Origin: Stenotrophomonas africana | GTDB lineage: Bacteria > Pseudomonadota > Gammaproteobacteria > Xanthomonadales > Xanthomonadaceae | NCBI RefSeq assembly: GCF_013004645.1 | Contig: NZ_JABEME010000006.1 | Span: 1-64,000 of the forward strand | DNA: 64,000 nucleotides | Direction of reading: 5' to 3' | Shown: in pieces, positions 18,741 through 28,026 of the stretch | Position numbering within the stretch: position 1 is the first letter of the stretch | Layout of the letters: the number at the start of each line of letters is the position of its first letter | Notes under the pieces: model-generated | Database searches by the model: none | Told to the model about the DNA's origin: nothing | The model's input: the letters and a program-made list of their open reading frames with translations, nothing else | Position numbers and translations under genes: made by a program

Positions 18741-19778
18741 TCAGGCCTTCAGCAGCCCTTCCGGCAGCTGCATGGTGATGCAGTGCAGGCTGCCGTTCTG
18801 CCAGATCAGCGAGCGGCAGGGCACCTGCACGATCTCGCGGCCCGGGTGCGCCTTCGCCAGCACATCGCGGGCCAGGTCGTCGGCTGGATCGCCATAAGCC
18901 GGCATCAGCACCGCGCCATTGACGATCAGGTAGTTCGCGTACGACGCGGCCAGGCGACGGCCTTCGTCGATCACCGGCTGTGCCCACGGCAACGGGAACA
19001 GGCGGTACGGCTGGCCGTCCTTGGTGCGCAGCGCCGCCAGCTCATTGCCCATCGCCTGCAGTTCGGCGTAGTGCGAGTCGCTCTCGTCGTCGCAGGCCTG
19101 GTAGACGATGCTGTCAGCCGAGGCGAAGCGGGCGAGGGTGTCGATGTGTGCGTCGGTGTCGTCGCCTTCCAGGTAGCCGTGGTCCAGCCACAGCACGCGG
19201 TCCTGCTGCAGCCAGTCGGCCAGGTCGGCGCTCAGGCTGGCGCGGTCGCGGTCCGGGTGGCGCTCGTGCAGGCACTTCCAGGTGGTCAGTAGGGTGCCTT
19301 CACCGTCGGTCTCGATGCCGCCGCCTTCCAGCGCGAACGGAATGCTGCGCACCGGGGCGTTGTTGAACACGCCGGCCTGGTCGAGCACGCCCACCAGCTG
19401 GTCATCCAGGGTGGCGTCGAACTTGCCGCCCCAGCCGGTGAAGCGGAAATCCAGCAGCTGGAACCCGCCATCGGCGCGGCGCAGGGTGATCGGGCCGGAG
19501 TCGCGCAGCCAGGTATCGTCGTAGGCCGCCGTGGTGAAGTGGACCTTGTCCATGTCGATGCGGTTGGAGCGCAGCCGCATCTCGGCGTAGGTCTCCACAT
19601 CGTCGTCGGCCACGCAGATCAGCACCGGCTGGAAGCGGGTGATGGCCGCGACCAGGGCGATGTAGGTCTCTTCCACCTGGCCCAGGCGGTCGGCCCAGTC
19701 GGTGTCGGCGGTGGGCCAGGCAATCAGGACGCCGCTCTGGGCTTCCCACTCGGCAGGAAAACGAAGGGTCTGGTTCAT
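18741..19778 (-). CDS. aguA: Agmatine deiminase AguA
   Basis: A 345-residue enzyme of the guanidino-group modifying superfamily that converts agmatine to N-carbamoylputrescine and ammonia, supplying AguB. Family motifs are DDTWLRDSGP, FTGWGGKF, LEGGGIETDGEGT and the C-terminal GSLHCITMQLP, which contains the catalytic cysteine. The DHGYLEGDDTDAHIDTLARF segment holds the catalytic histidine region. The start at 19778 gives normal family length. It is the first gene of the agu pair. No regulator (AguR type) is adjacent. Confidence 0.94.
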   Translation of the reverse strand: MNQTLRFPAEWEAQSGVLIAWPTADTDWADRLGQVEETYIALVAAITRFQPVLICVADDDVETYAEMRLRSNRIDMDKVHFTTAAYDDTWLRDSGPITLRRADGGFQLLDFRFTGWGGKFDATLDDQLVGVLDQAGVFNNAPVRSIPFALEGGGIETDGEGTLLTTWKCLHERHPDRDRASLSADLADWLQQDRVLWLDHGYLEGDDTDAHIDTLARFASADSIVYQACDDESDSHYAELQAMGNELAALRTKDGQPYRLFPLPWAQPVIDEGRRLAASYANYLIVNGAVLMPAYGDPADDLARDVLAKAHPGREIVQVPCRSLIWQNGSLHCITMQLPEGLLKA

Positions 19779-19817
19779 GGTCTCGCTACACAGGCCCGCC
19801 CACGGCGGGTAAAGGGA

Positions 19818-20147
19818 TCAACGGATCGGCGGTTTCGGGCCGATTTCGTTCGGGTCCGCCTGGTTGGCCACCACGTCGATCACCTTCTGCTTCTCGAAGT
19901 AGACGGTGAACTGCGGGTACACCCAGCGGTTGATGGTCGGCCATTGCCGCTTCTGCCCGCCACGCGGCTGCAGCTGTTCGCTCGGCGCGCCGAACTGCGC
20001 CTGCACCTGCTGCATGCTCTGGCCGCGCAAGGGCAGGGCACCGGCCGGCTTCTCGCGGGCACGGTCGACAAGCAGGGTATCGGCCATCGCCGGTGTGGCG
20101 GCGGCCAGGGTGGCCATCACGGCCAGGGCGGACAGGTAACGCTTCAT
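19818..20147 (-). CDS. Small exported protein, SmpA/BamE-like fold possible
   Basis: A 109-residue protein with a clear Sec signal peptide (MKRYLSALAVMATLAAATPAMA, cleavage after AMA). The mature part has the pattern GQSMQQVQAQFGAPSEQL ... YPQFTVYFEKQKVIDVV. It resembles the alpha-alpha-beta-beta SmpA/BamE-like fold, in which a helix carries a phase-setting GxP turn. I do not recognise a characterised orthologue. It sits 39 bp upstream of aguA and may be cotranscribed. Periplasmic location is likely. Confidence 0.7.
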   Translation of the reverse strand: MKRYLSALAVMATLAAATPAMADTLLVDRAREKPAGALPLRGQSMQQVQAQFGAPSEQLQPRGGQKRQWPTINRWVYPQFTVYFEKQKVIDVVANQADPNEIGPKPPIR

Positions 20148-20213
20148 CTCGATCTACTCCCCAGTGGTCAAGAAAGGCGATTACAGCAAAAACGGCAGGA
20201 AAAAGCCGCATAA

Positions 20214-20242
20214 ACAAAAAACCGCCCGAAGGCGGCTTTTTG
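20214..20242 (-). terminator. Intrinsic terminator downstream of rpmJ
   Basis: On the minus strand a GCCGCC/GGCGGT stem with a TTCG tetraloop (20222-20235) is followed by a run of six T residues. A-rich sequence on the other side could also let it act in the plus direction. Confidence 0.8.
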
Positions 20243-20293
20243 CATCGGGTCGGCCCCGCGTAGGGCCAGCCGCAGCCGCGAAGGCTGTTGGGC

Positions 20294-20419
20294 TTAGCGC
20301 TGACGCGCCTTGAAACGCGGGTTCGACTTGCAGATGACGAAGATCTTGCCACGACGACGCACGACCTTGCAGTCACGGTGACGGGCCTTCGCCGACTTCA
20401 GGGAGGACAGGACTTTCAT
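20294..20419 (-). CDS. rpmJ: 50S ribosomal protein L36, zinc-free type
   Basis: A 41-residue ribosomal protein starting [16 protein letters not shown] and ending [10 protein letters not shown]. The zinc-ligand pattern of the standard L36 (CxxC ... C ... H) is absent; only two isolated cysteines remain (in RDCKVV and VICKSNP). This identifies the C-minus (YkgO-like) form, which in many bacteria replaces the zinc form during zinc limitation. The ATG at 20419 was chosen over a longer frame starting at 20482, because similarity begins at MKVL. A terminator follows 50 bp downstream. Confidence 0.9.
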   Translation of the reverse strand: MKVLSSLKSAKARHRDCKVVRRRGKIFVICKSNPRFKARQR

Positions 20420-20616
20420 GGCATACCTCGGCGTAAACAGTAGTTGTTCGGGTGGAGCGTGGCCGCGATATGCGAAAGACAATCGGCAGTTGACGCTCGT
20501 TCAAGCCCGCCATTCTACCGGGCTTTTCCTCGTGGTTTCAAGTGGTTGCACAAAAGATCCCGGTGGGGGCGTCTGACAGGGGCTAGAATGACCCCTTCAC
20601 ACGCTCTGGGAACCCC

Positions 20617-21294
20617 ATGAATCCACTCGCTCCCGTCCTGACCATCGACGGCCCTTCAGGGGCTGGCAAGGGTACCATCAGCCGCATCATCGCGCGCCGG
20701 ATGGGCTGGCATTACCTGGATTCGGGCGCGCTGTACCGGGCGGTGGGCGTGGCCGCGAGCTGGGCCGACATCGACACCTCCGATGCCTCGGCGCTGGTCC
20801 GCTGCACCTTCGATACCCACGTTCAGTTTGTCGAGCAGGGTGAAGCCATGCGGGTCATGGTGAACGGCACCGATGCCACCGACGAGCTGCGGCTGGAGAC
20901 CACCGGGGCGCTGGCGTCGGCCATTGCCGCCATTCCCGAGGTCCGGGCCGCCCTGAAGGAGCGCCAGCGCGCATTCAGGGAGCTGCCCGGCCTGGTCGCC
21001 GATGGCCGCGACATGGGCACGGTGATCTTCAAGGACGCCCCCTACAAGGTCTTCCTGACCGCCAGTGCCGAGGAGCGCGCCGAGCGCCGGCATAAGCAGT
21101 TGAAAGACAAGGGGGTTTCTGTTAACTTTGATGACCTCCTGCGCGAGATCATGGCCCGCGACGCCCGTGATGCTCAGCGTACCGTGGCGCCTCTGAAGCC
21201 GGCAGACGATGCTGTCCTCATCGACACCACAGGCATCGGCATCGCAGATGTCGTTGCCAGAGTGATGGATCTGCTTCCGGTTCCGGCTGCCTGA
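20617..21294 (+). CDS. cmk: Cytidylate kinase
   Basis: A 225-residue enzyme that phosphorylates CMP and dCMP to the diphosphates. The P-loop GPSGAGKGT is at residues 12-20, followed by the [16 protein letters not shown]-binding segment. [14 protein letters not shown] and the [10 protein letters not shown] lid region are also typical. Length is normal. It is 198 bp upstream of rpsA, the common cmk-rpsA arrangement in proteobacteria. Confidence 0.95.
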   Translation: MNPLAPVLTIDGPSGAGKGTISRIIARRMGWHYLDSGALYRAVGVAASWADIDTSDASALVRCTFDTHVQFVEQGEAMRVMVNGTDATDELRLETTGALASAIAAIPEVRAALKERQRAFRELPGLVADGRDMGTVIFKDAPYKVFLTASAEERAERRHKQLKDKGVSVNFDDLLREIMARDARDAQRTVAPLKPADDAVLIDTTGIGIADVVARVMDLLPVPAA

Positions 21295-21492
21295 TCCGTT
21301 CGCGCGGGAGCACTGCCAGCAACATCGGTGGTGGTCGCGCATAGCAGTGCTGTACCAGCTCCGTCGCGCAATGATGCGTGGCGGTTTTCCTACTACACAC
21401 GACCTGCGTTTCCGGGGTCGACCAACAGGCGGGCGGTCGCCATTCCCCTGAAGGGGACGCCACCGACCCATGTGTCCAACAGAGTAAATCTA
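21295..21492 (+). promoter_or_regulatory. Untranslated leader of rpsA
   Basis: A 198-bp gap between cmk and rpsA without a credible gene. It contains several short inverted segments, such as CCCCTGAAGGGG just before the start. In gamma-proteobacteria the rpsA mRNA leader folds into hairpins that mediate repression by S1 itself. I infer a similar role from position only. The rpsA start codon is preceded by AGAGTAAATCTA, a poor Shine-Dalgarno, as expected for rpsA. Confidence 0.4.
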
Positions 21493-23178
21493 ATGACCGA
21501 ATCATTTGCCGAACTGTTTGAAGCCAGCCAGGCCAACCTGGCCAAGCTGAAGCCGGGCGCCATCGTCAGCGGTACCGTTGTTGAAGTCCGCGGCGACGTC
21601 GTGGTGATCAACGCTGGCCTGAAGTCCGAAGGCATCGTGCCGATCGAACAGTTCCGTAACGACGCTGGCGAAATCGACGTCGCCGAAGGCGACATCGTCA
21701 AGGTCGCCCTCGACTCGATCGAGAACGGCTTCGGCGAAACCGTCCTGTCGCGCGAGAAGGCCAAGCGCGCGATGGTGTGGGACGAGCTGGAAGAAGCGTT
21801 GGAAAAGAACGAAACCATCACCGGTCGCATCAGCGGCAAGGTCAAGGGTGGTTTCACCGTGGACATCAAGGATGTCCGCGCCTTCCTGCCGGGTTCCCTG
21901 GTCGATGTGCGCCCGGTGCGCGATCCGGCCTACCTGGAAGGCAAGGAACTCGAGTTCAAGCTCATCAAGCTGGACCGCAAGCGTAACAACGTCGTGGTCT
22001 CGCGCCGCGCTGTCGTCGAAAGCGAGCACTCGGAAGAGCGCGAGCAGCTGATGGACAAGCTGCAGGAAGGCGCGATCCTGAAGGGTGTCGTCAAGAACCT
22101 GACCGACTACGGCGCGTTCGTGGACCTGGGCGGTATCGACGGCCTGCTGCACATCACCGACATGGCGTGGAAGCGCGTGCGTCACCCGTCGGAAGTCGTG
22201 AACGTCGGCGACGAGCTGGACGTCCGCGTGCTGAAGTTCGACCGCGAGCGCAACCGCGTTTCGCTGGGCCTGAAGCAGCTGGGCGAAGATCCGTGGGACA
22301 ACATCGGCCGTCGTTACCCGGCCAACAGCCGCGTCTTCGGCAAGGTCTCCAACGTCACCGATTACGGTGCGTTCGTTGAGATCGAGCCGGGCGTCGAAGG
22401 CCTGGTGCACGTCTCCGAGATGGATTGGACCAACAAGAACGTCAACCCGTCCAAGGTTGTGCAGGTTGGTGACGAAGTCGAAGTGATGGTGCTGGACGTC
22501 GATGAAGAGCGTCGCCGTATCTCGCTGGGCATGAAGCAGGTTGCCGCCAATCCGTGGGAAACCTTCGCTGCCACCCACAAGAAGGGTGACAAGGTGTCGG
22601 GCCAGATCAAGTCGATCACCGACTTCGGCATCTTCATCGGCCTGGACGGCGGCATCGACGGCCTGGTTCACCTGTCCGACATCAGCTGGGCCACCACCGG
22701 CGAAGACGTCGTTCGCAACTTCAAGAAGGGCGATACCCTGGACGCCGTCGTCCTGGCCGTCGACCCGGAGCGCGAGCGCATCTCCCTGGGCGTGAAGCAG
22801 CTGGAGCAGGATCCGTTCGGCCAGTACATGGCTGCCAATCCGAAGGGCTCCAAGGTCGAAGGCGTGGTGAAGGAAGTCGACGCCAAGGGCGCCGTGATCG
22901 AACTGGCCGACGGCATCGAAGGCTACGTGTCGGCTCGCGACATCGCCAACGAGCGCGTTGACGACGCTACCCAGCACCTGAAGGTCGGCGACAAGGTCGA
23001 AGCCAAGTTCGTGGGCATGGACCGCAAGGGCCGCACCCTGCAGCTGTCGATCAAGGCCAAGGATGACGCGGAAATGCGCGAAGTGCTGGAGGAATACCAG
23101 TCCTCTTCGGCTTCCAGCGGCACCACCCAGCTGGGCGCGCTGCTGCGTGCGCAGCTGAACGGCAACAAGTCCGAGTAA
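21493..23178 (+). CDS. rpsA: 30S ribosomal protein S1
   Basis: A 561-residue RNA-binding protein that docks mRNA on the 30S subunit. Six S1 domains are visible, at about residues 20-87, 105-171, 192-260, 277-347, 364-434 and 451-520. Domains 3-6 show the repeated [25 protein letters not shown] pattern. It starts at MTESFAELF; the frame is open 55 codons further upstream, but that is leader sequence. Codon use is strongly biased to preferred codons, as in highly expressed genes. Confidence 0.96.
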   Translation: MTESFAELFEASQANLAKLKPGAIVSGTVVEVRGDVVVINAGLKSEGIVPIEQFRNDAGEIDVAEGDIVKVALDSIENGFGETVLSREKAKRAMVWDELEEALEKNETITGRISGKVKGGFTVDIKDVRAFLPGSLVDVRPVRDPAYLEGKELEFKLIKLDRKRNNVVVSRRAVVESEHSEEREQLMDKLQEGAILKGVVKNLTDYGAFVDLGGIDGLLHITDMAWKRVRHPSEVVNVGDELDVRVLKFDRERNRVSLGLKQLGEDPWDNIGRRYPANSRVFGKVSNVTDYGAFVEIEPGVEGLVHVSEMDWTNKNVNPSKVVQVGDEVEVMVLDVDEERRRISLGMKQVAANPWETFAATHKKGDKVSGQIKSITDFGIFIGLDGGIDGLVHLSDISWATTGEDVVRNFKKGDTLDAVVLAVDPERERISLGVKQLEQDPFGQYMAANPKGSKVEGVVKEVDAKGAVIELADGIEGYVSARDIANERVDDATQHLKVGDKVEAKFVGMDRKGRTLQLSIKAKDDAEMREVLEEYQSSSASSGTTQLGALLRAQLNGNKSE

Positions 23179-23207
23179 TCGGCCTTACGCTGTTTGTTGT
23201 TTCCTGG

Positions 23208-23235
23208 ACGGCCCGGGCATTGCCCGGGCCGTTTC
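23208..23235 (+). terminator. Weak terminator-like hairpin after rpsA
   Basis: A perfect 11-bp inverted repeat (ACGGCCCGGGC at 23208-23218, GCCCGGGCCGT at 23222-23232) is followed by only three T residues. It could be a partial terminator between rpsA and ihfB. Confidence 0.55.
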
Positions 23236-23265
23236 AGGCTGAGATGCCCCTGATGTGAGCCGGTG

Positions 23266-23571
23266 ATGACCAAATCCGAACTGATCGAAATCCTTGCGCG
23301 CCGCCAGGCGCACCTGAAGGCCGATGATGTCGATCTGGCGGTGAAGTCGTTGCTGGAAATGATGGGCGGATCGCTGTCCGCCGGGGATCGCATCGAAATC
23401 CGTGGTTTCGGCAGCTTTTCGCTGCACTATCGTCCGCCGCGCCTGGGTCGCAACCCGAAGACCGGCGAATCGGTTGCCCTGCCGGGCAAGCATGTCCCCC
23501 ATTTCAAGCCGGGCAAGGAACTGCGCGAGCGGGTCAGCAGCGTGCTGCCGCTGGACGCCGATCCGGCCTGA
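23266..23571 (+). CDS. ihfB: Integration host factor subunit beta
   Basis: A 101-residue HU/IHF-family DNA-bending protein. It contains the DNABII signature [22 protein letters not shown] with the proline/arginine-rich minor-groove arm and [10 protein letters not shown] near the C-terminus. The start is the ATG at 23266; an overlapping GTG at 23263 is less likely. The rpsA-ihfB order is conserved in many gamma-proteobacteria. It pairs with IhfA, encoded elsewhere. Confidence 0.94.
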
Positions 23572-23646
23572 GCCCCGTCGCGCCACCGCGTGCGAATCCA
23601 GCCGCGAGTCGGATAAGCTACGGACTCCTGCCACTGGAGCTGTCGC

Positions 23647-23931
23647 ATGAAGGTTTTTCGTCTGCTGGTCCTGCTGGCGGTCCTGATCCTTGGGCTGATC
23701 ATTGGTGCGGTCAACATGACCGCAATGTCGATCAACCTGCTGTTTACCCAATTGAACACGTCCGTCGGTGTGGCGCTGATTGCTGCCCTGCTGATCGGTG
23801 TCGTGGTCGGCGCCGGTCTGGTGCTGGTGAGCGTGGTCATTCCGCTCTACAGCCAGTTGCGCCGCGCCAACAAGTCCGTGGCGGCCACCCCGGCCGCAGG
23901 CGTTTCCCCCCAATCTTTTGATGGACGTTGA
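23647..23931 (+). CDS. lapA: LapA-family inner-membrane protein
   Basis: A 94-residue protein with two membrane helices (about residues 4-24 and 40-65) separated by NMTAMSINLLFTQLNTS, typical of the LapA (DUF1049) domain. Its gene ends 6 bp before lapB, and the pair works with FtsH to control LpxC turnover and so LPS synthesis. The start has a GGAGCTGTCGC upstream stretch with a usable Shine-Dalgarno. The C-terminal tail after LRRANK is short and polar. Confidence 0.88.
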   Translation: MKVFRLLVLLAVLILGLIIGAVNMTAMSINLLFTQLNTSVGVALIAALLIGVVVGAGLVLVSVVIPLYSQLRRANKSVAATPAAGVSPQSFDGR

Positions 23932-23937
23932 TCGAAG

Positions 23938-25116
23938 ATGGATTTCGTCACCGAGTGGTTCTGGTTCTTTCTGTTCGTTCCGTTGGCTGCACTGGCCGGG
24001 TGGGTGATCGGACGGCGTGGCGGTCAACGTCACGGTGACAACCAGGTCAGCCGACTGTCCAGCACCTACTTCCGCGGTCTGAACTACCTGCTCAACGAAC
24101 AGCCGGACAAGGCCATCGAGCTGTTCCTGCACATCGCCGAGCTGGACAAGGAAACCTTCGAGACCCAGGTCGCGCTGGGCCACCTGTTCCGCCGTCGCGG
24201 TGAAGTGGATCGCGCGATCCGCCTGCACCAGGGTCTGGTCAACCGCCATGACCTGAGCGATGCACAGCGCGTACAGGCCCTGCTGGCGCTGGGCGAGGAC
24301 TACATGAAGTCCGGTCTGCTGGACCGTGCCGAGACCGTGTTCACCGAGCTGGCGCAGCTGGACCAGCGTGCACCGCAGGCGCTGAAGCACCTGATCGGCA
24401 TCTACCAGGCCGAGCGCGACTGGGAAAAGGCGATCGACAATGCCACCCGCTTCGAAGACGTGACCGGCGAGCCGATGGGCAAGCTGATCGGGCAGTTCGA
24501 ATGCGAGCTGGCCGAGCGTTTCCGCGGCGCCGGCAAGCTGGAAGAGGCGAGGGCGGCGATCGCTCGTGCCTACCAGGCCGATGCCATGTCGGTACGCGCG
24601 GGCATCATCGAAGGGCGCCTGGAGACGGATGCGGGCAACGCCGAAGCCGCCGTGCGTGCGTTCGAGCGCGCTGCCCGCAACGACCCCGAGTATCTGCCGG
24701 AGTTGCTGCCCGCATTGATGCAGAACTATCGCAAGGTCGGTGATCTCGGTGGCGCGCGTGCCTTCCTTTCGGAGATGACCGAGCACTACCGTGGCATTGC
24801 GCCGGTGCTGGCATTGACCCGTCTGATGGAAGAGCAGGAGGGCGTGGCCCCGGCCCGTGCCTACCTCGGTCGCCAGCTGAAAGATCGTCCGTCGGTACGT
24901 GGCGAGTCCGCGCTGATCGACCTGACGCTGGCCGAGGGCGCCGATTCCACCGCCACCCTGCACGACCTCAAGCACATCACCGATCAGCTGCTGGTGCGCA
25001 ACCCTGCTTATCGCTGCACCCGCTGCGGATTCGGTGCACGCACTCACCACTGGCAGTGCCCGAGCTGCAAGGAGTGGGGCACGGTCAAGCCGCTGCTGAA
25101 TTACGCGGTGCTCTGA
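23938..25116 (+). CDS. lapB: Lipopolysaccharide assembly protein B
   Basis: A 392-residue protein (also called YciM) that adapts FtsH to degrade LpxC. The N-terminal membrane helix (FWFFLFVPLAALAGWVIG) anchors it to the inner membrane facing the cytosol. About nine TPR repeats follow. The C-terminal rubredoxin-like zinc site is clear: YRCTRCGF and WQCPSCKEW give two CxxC pairs. Adjacent to lapA in the conserved ihfB-lapA-lapB order. Confidence 0.94.
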   Translation: MDFVTEWFWFFLFVPLAALAGWVIGRRGGQRHGDNQVSRLSSTYFRGLNYLLNEQPDKAIELFLHIAELDKETFETQVALGHLFRRRGEVDRAIRLHQGLVNRHDLSDAQRVQALLALGEDYMKSGLLDRAETVFTELAQLDQRAPQALKHLIGIYQAERDWEKAIDNATRFEDVTGEPMGKLIGQFECELAERFRGAGKLEEARAAIARAYQADAMSVRAGIIEGRLETDAGNAEAAVRAFERAARNDPEYLPELLPALMQNYRKVGDLGGARAFLSEMTEHYRGIAPVLALTRLMEEQEGVAPARAYLGRQLKDRPSVRGESALIDLTLAEGADSTATLHDLKHITDQLLVRNPAYRCTRCGFGARTHHWQCPSCKEWGTVKPLLNYAVL

Positions 25117-25119
25117 TCC

Positions 25120-26109
25120 ATGCCGTGGCTCGTGATGGGCGCGCTGCTGGGGCTGGCCCTGCTGAGTGCGGCGCTGACGTGGGCTGCGCGGGGCTATGCC
25201 CTGCGCCAGCAGTTGATGGACCAGCCGGGCGAGCGTCGCAGCCATAGCGTGGCGACCCCGCGCGGCGGCGGCATCGCCATCGTCATCAGCCTCCTGGTCA
25301 CTGCGGGCGTGGCGATGTGGATCTGGCCCGCAGCAATGCCGAGCCTGCTGCTTGTCAGTCTGGGACTGGTGCTGGTGGCGGGCATCGGCTGGTGGGACGA
25401 CCACAGGCCGCTGCCGGCCATGCGCCGTCTGATGGTGCATTTCATTGCCGCCGCACTGCTGGCTGCACTGGTCAAGGTGCACGGTGGCAGCTGGCTGCTG
25501 GCCGTGCTGGTGCTGCTGTTCACTGCCTCGTTGATCAACATCTGGAACTTCATGGATGGCATCAACGGCATTGCCGCCAGCCAGGCTGTCGTGGTCGCGC
25601 TGGGCCTGGCGCCGGTGCTGCCCTGGCCGTATTCGCTTGCGGCCGTGGCCCTCGGTCTGGCCTGCCTGGGTTTTCTGCCGTTCAACTTCCCACGGGCGCG
25701 GATCTTCATGGGTGATGTCGGAAGTGGCGCACTCGGATATGCGGTTGCCGTCGTTCTTGCGATCGCAAGCCTGAAGACCGATATCCACTGGATCCTGTTG
25801 CTGGTGCCGGCCTCGGCGTTCCTCGTGGACGCAGGCTTCACGCTGCTGGCGCGCATCATTTCAGGGCAACGCTGGATGGAACCCCATACCCAGCACGTCT
25901 ACCAGCGGGCGGTGCAGGCAGGAGCCAGCCATGCCCAGGTGACAGGGATGTACTTTGCTTTGGGCCTGTTCAGTATTACAGTGCTTAATGTCTGCTCGAA
26001 TTTGCAGCCGAGGTGGGAGGCTGTCGTGGCGATCGCGTGGTTCATTGCGCTGAGCGCCCTCTGGCTCTTCCTGCGCAATGGATTGCGTCACCGACAAGGA
26101 ACTACCTGA
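25120..26109 (+). CDS. WecA/MraY-family undecaprenyl-phosphate sugar-phosphate transferase
   Basis: A 329-residue polytopic protein with about ten membrane helices. It transfers a sugar-1-phosphate from a UDP-sugar to undecaprenyl phosphate to start O-antigen or a similar glycan. Conserved cytosolic motifs are IGWWDDHRPLP (the Mg-binding DD), NIWNFMDGINGIA and IFMGDVGSGALGY. The family includes WecA and WbpL/WbcO; the exact sugar (GlcNAc, QuiNAc or FucNAc) cannot be read from sequence. It begins 3 bp after lapB and is followed by a nucleotide-sugar dehydratase 3 bp later, so the three are one unit. Confidence 0.88.
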   Translation: MPWLVMGALLGLALLSAALTWAARGYALRQQLMDQPGERRSHSVATPRGGGIAIVISLLVTAGVAMWIWPAAMPSLLLVSLGLVLVAGIGWWDDHRPLPAMRRLMVHFIAAALLAALVKVHGGSWLLAVLVLLFTASLINIWNFMDGINGIAASQAVVVALGLAPVLPWPYSLAAVALGLACLGFLPFNFPRARIFMGDVGSGALGYAVAVVLAIASLKTDIHWILLLVPASAFLVDAGFTLLARIISGQRWMEPHTQHVYQRAVQAGASHAQVTGMYFALGLFSITVLNVCSNLQPRWEAVVAIAWFIALSALWLFLRNGLRHRQGTT

Positions 26110-26112
26110 CTT

Positions 26113-28026
26113 ATGGCTTCACCCTGGCGGGACAGAATTCTCGGCCTGATGCCGCGTTCGGCCATCGTCTGCCACGACCTGTTCATGGTCTGGGCATGCT
26201 GGCAGCTGCTCCACGCGGGGCGGTACTCGATCCTCCCCAACGCGCCGGCGCTGCCCCTCTGGAATGTCGATACCACGCTGGTGCTGCTGCTGCAGGGCCT
26301 GGTGTTCTGGCGCGTGGGCCTGTATCGCGGCCTGTGGCGTTTCGCCAGCGTCAGCGACCTCCTGAACATCTTCAAGGCCAGCTTCATCGGCCTGGTCGGC
26401 ATCGTGCTGGTACTGATGTGGAAGCGCTTCGATGGCGTTCCGATGTCGGTGCTGGTGATCTATCCGTTCGCGCTGTCGGCGCTGCTGGGAGCGCCGCGGC
26501 TGCTGTACCGGGCCTGGAAGGACTATCAGGCGCTGCAGTCGGATTCCAGCGCACGCCGGGTATTGATCCTGGGCGCCGGGCAGGCGGCTGAAACCCTGGT
26601 CCGTGACCTGCGCCGTTCCGGCAACTTCGAGCCGGTCGGTCTGCTGGATGATGCACCGCACCTGCGTGGCGCCAAGCTGCAGGGGCTGCCCATCCTCGGC
26701 AGCCTGGATGATGCCCCGGCAGTGGTCCGCGAGACCGCCGCCAAGCTGCTGGTGATCGCCATGCCCTCGCTGGACGCCGCAGGCATGCAACGGGTGGTTG
26801 CCATCTGTGAAAGCACCGGCGTGCCGTTCCGGACCGTGCCCAAGCTCAGCGACATCCTGCAGGGCCAGTCGCTGCCGGGCCAGCTGAAGGAAGTGGCGAT
26901 CGAGGACCTGCTCGGCCGCAAGCCGATCACCCCGGACTGGAGCCTCATCCGAGGCTGGCTGGGCGGGCGTACCGTGATGGTGACCGGCGCCGGCGGTTCG
27001 ATTGGTTCGGAGCTGTGCCGCCAGTGTGCGCGCCATGGCGCCGGCCGCATCATCCTGCTGGAGATGAGTGAACTGCTGCTGCTGACCATCGAGGGTGAGC
27101 TGCGCCGCAGTTTCCCCGATGTCGAGATCGAAGCGGTACTGGGTGACTGCGGTGACCCGGCGGTGATCCGCCATGCGCTGTCGCTGCATCCGGTCGATAC
27201 CGCCTTCCATGCCGCGGCCTACAAGCATGTGCCGGTGCTTGAGCGGCAGCTGCGCGAAGCCGTGCGCAACAACATCCTGGCGACCGAGAACGTGGCGCGC
27301 GCCTGCCTTGAGGCCCGTGTCGAACATTTCGTGTTCATCTCCACCGACAAGGCGGTCGACCCGGTCAATGCGCTGGGTGCCAGCAAGCGCTACGCCGAGA
27401 TGATCTGCCAGAGCCTGGACCAGAGGTCCACGCATACCCGTTTCGTCACGGTGCGCTTCGGTAACGTGCTGGCCTCGGCCGGCAGCGTGGTCCCGCTGTT
27501 CCGCGAACAGATCCTGCGTGGCGGGCCGGTGACGGTCACCGATCCGGAAGTCAGCCGCTACTTCATGACGATCCCCGAGGCCTGCCAGTTGATCCTGCAG
27601 GCGGCCGCCTCGGCATCGCACGGTGCGATCTACACGCTCGACATGGGCGAGCCGGTGCCGATCCGGCTGCTGGCCGAGCAGATGATCCGCCTGGCAGGCA
27701 AGCAGCCGTACAAGGACATCCCGATCATCTATACCGGCCTGCGTCCGGGCGAGAAGCTGCACGAGACGCTGTTCTATTCGGACGAAGACTACCGCGCCAC
27801 CGCGCACCCGAAGATCCTCGAGGCCGGTGTACGCATGTTCTCGCGCGATCTGGTGCTGGGTAACGTGCCGCGCCTGCGCGAAGCGGTGTGCAGCTACGAC
27901 ACCGACACCATCAAGGAAGTCCTGTTCGCGACGATGCCGGAGTTCTCACCGATCGAACAGGATGCTTACATTTCATCCGCTAAAGTCGTGCCCTTTCCGG
28001 CACGTGAGGCCAACAGGCACCAATGA
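26113..28026 (+). CDS. Membrane nucleotide-sugar 4,6-dehydratase (FlaA1/WbpM/CapD family)
   Basis: A 637-residue protein. The N-terminal four membrane helices and a CoA-binding-like Rossmann segment (VLILGAGQAAETLVRDL) precede the catalytic short-chain dehydrogenase-type domain. Its NAD motif TGAGGSIGSELCRQ is at about residue 295. The STDKAVDPVNALGASKR stretch has the lysine but lacks the usual tyrosine of the YxxxK pair, as in the large UDP-GlcNAc 4,6-dehydratases. It likely supplies a 4-keto-6-deoxy UDP-sugar for the glycan started by the upstream transferase. The stop overlaps galU by 4 bp. Confidence 0.88.
   Translation: MASPWRDRILGLMPRSAIVCHDLFMVWACWQLLHAGRYSILPNAPALPLWNVDTTLVLLLQGLVFWRVGLYRGLWRFASVSDLLNIFKASFIGLVGIVLVLMWKRFDGVPMSVLVIYPFALSALLGAPRLLYRAWKDYQALQSDSSARRVLILGAGQAAETLVRDLRRSGNFEPVGLLDDAPHLRGAKLQGLPILGSLDDAPAVVRETAAKLLVIAMPSLDAAGMQRVVAICESTGVPFRTVPKLSDILQGQSLPGQLKEVAIEDLLGRKPITPDWSLIRGWLGGRTVMVTGAGGSIGSELCRQCARHGAGRIILLEMSELLLLTIEGELRRSFPDVEIEAVLGDCGDPAVIRHALSLHPVDTAFHAAAYKHVPVLERQLREAVRNNILATENVARACLEARVEHFVFISTDKAVDPVNALGASKRYAEMICQSLDQRSTHTRFVTVRFGNVLASAGSVVPLFREQILRGGPVTVTDPEVSRYFMTIPEACQLILQAAASASHGAIYTLDMGEPVPIRLLAEQMIRLAGKQPYKDIPIIYTGLRPGEKLHETLFYSDEDYRATAHPKILEAGVRMFSRDLVLGNVPRLREAVCSYDTDTIKEVLFATMPEFSPIEQDAYISSAKVVPFPAREANRHQ

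Noticed and set aside
23185..25788. An 867-codon minus-strand frame opposite ihfB, lapA, lapB and the WecA-like gene
   Set aside because: Shadow of four well-supported genes; composition (Gln, His, Arg) typical of antisense frames.
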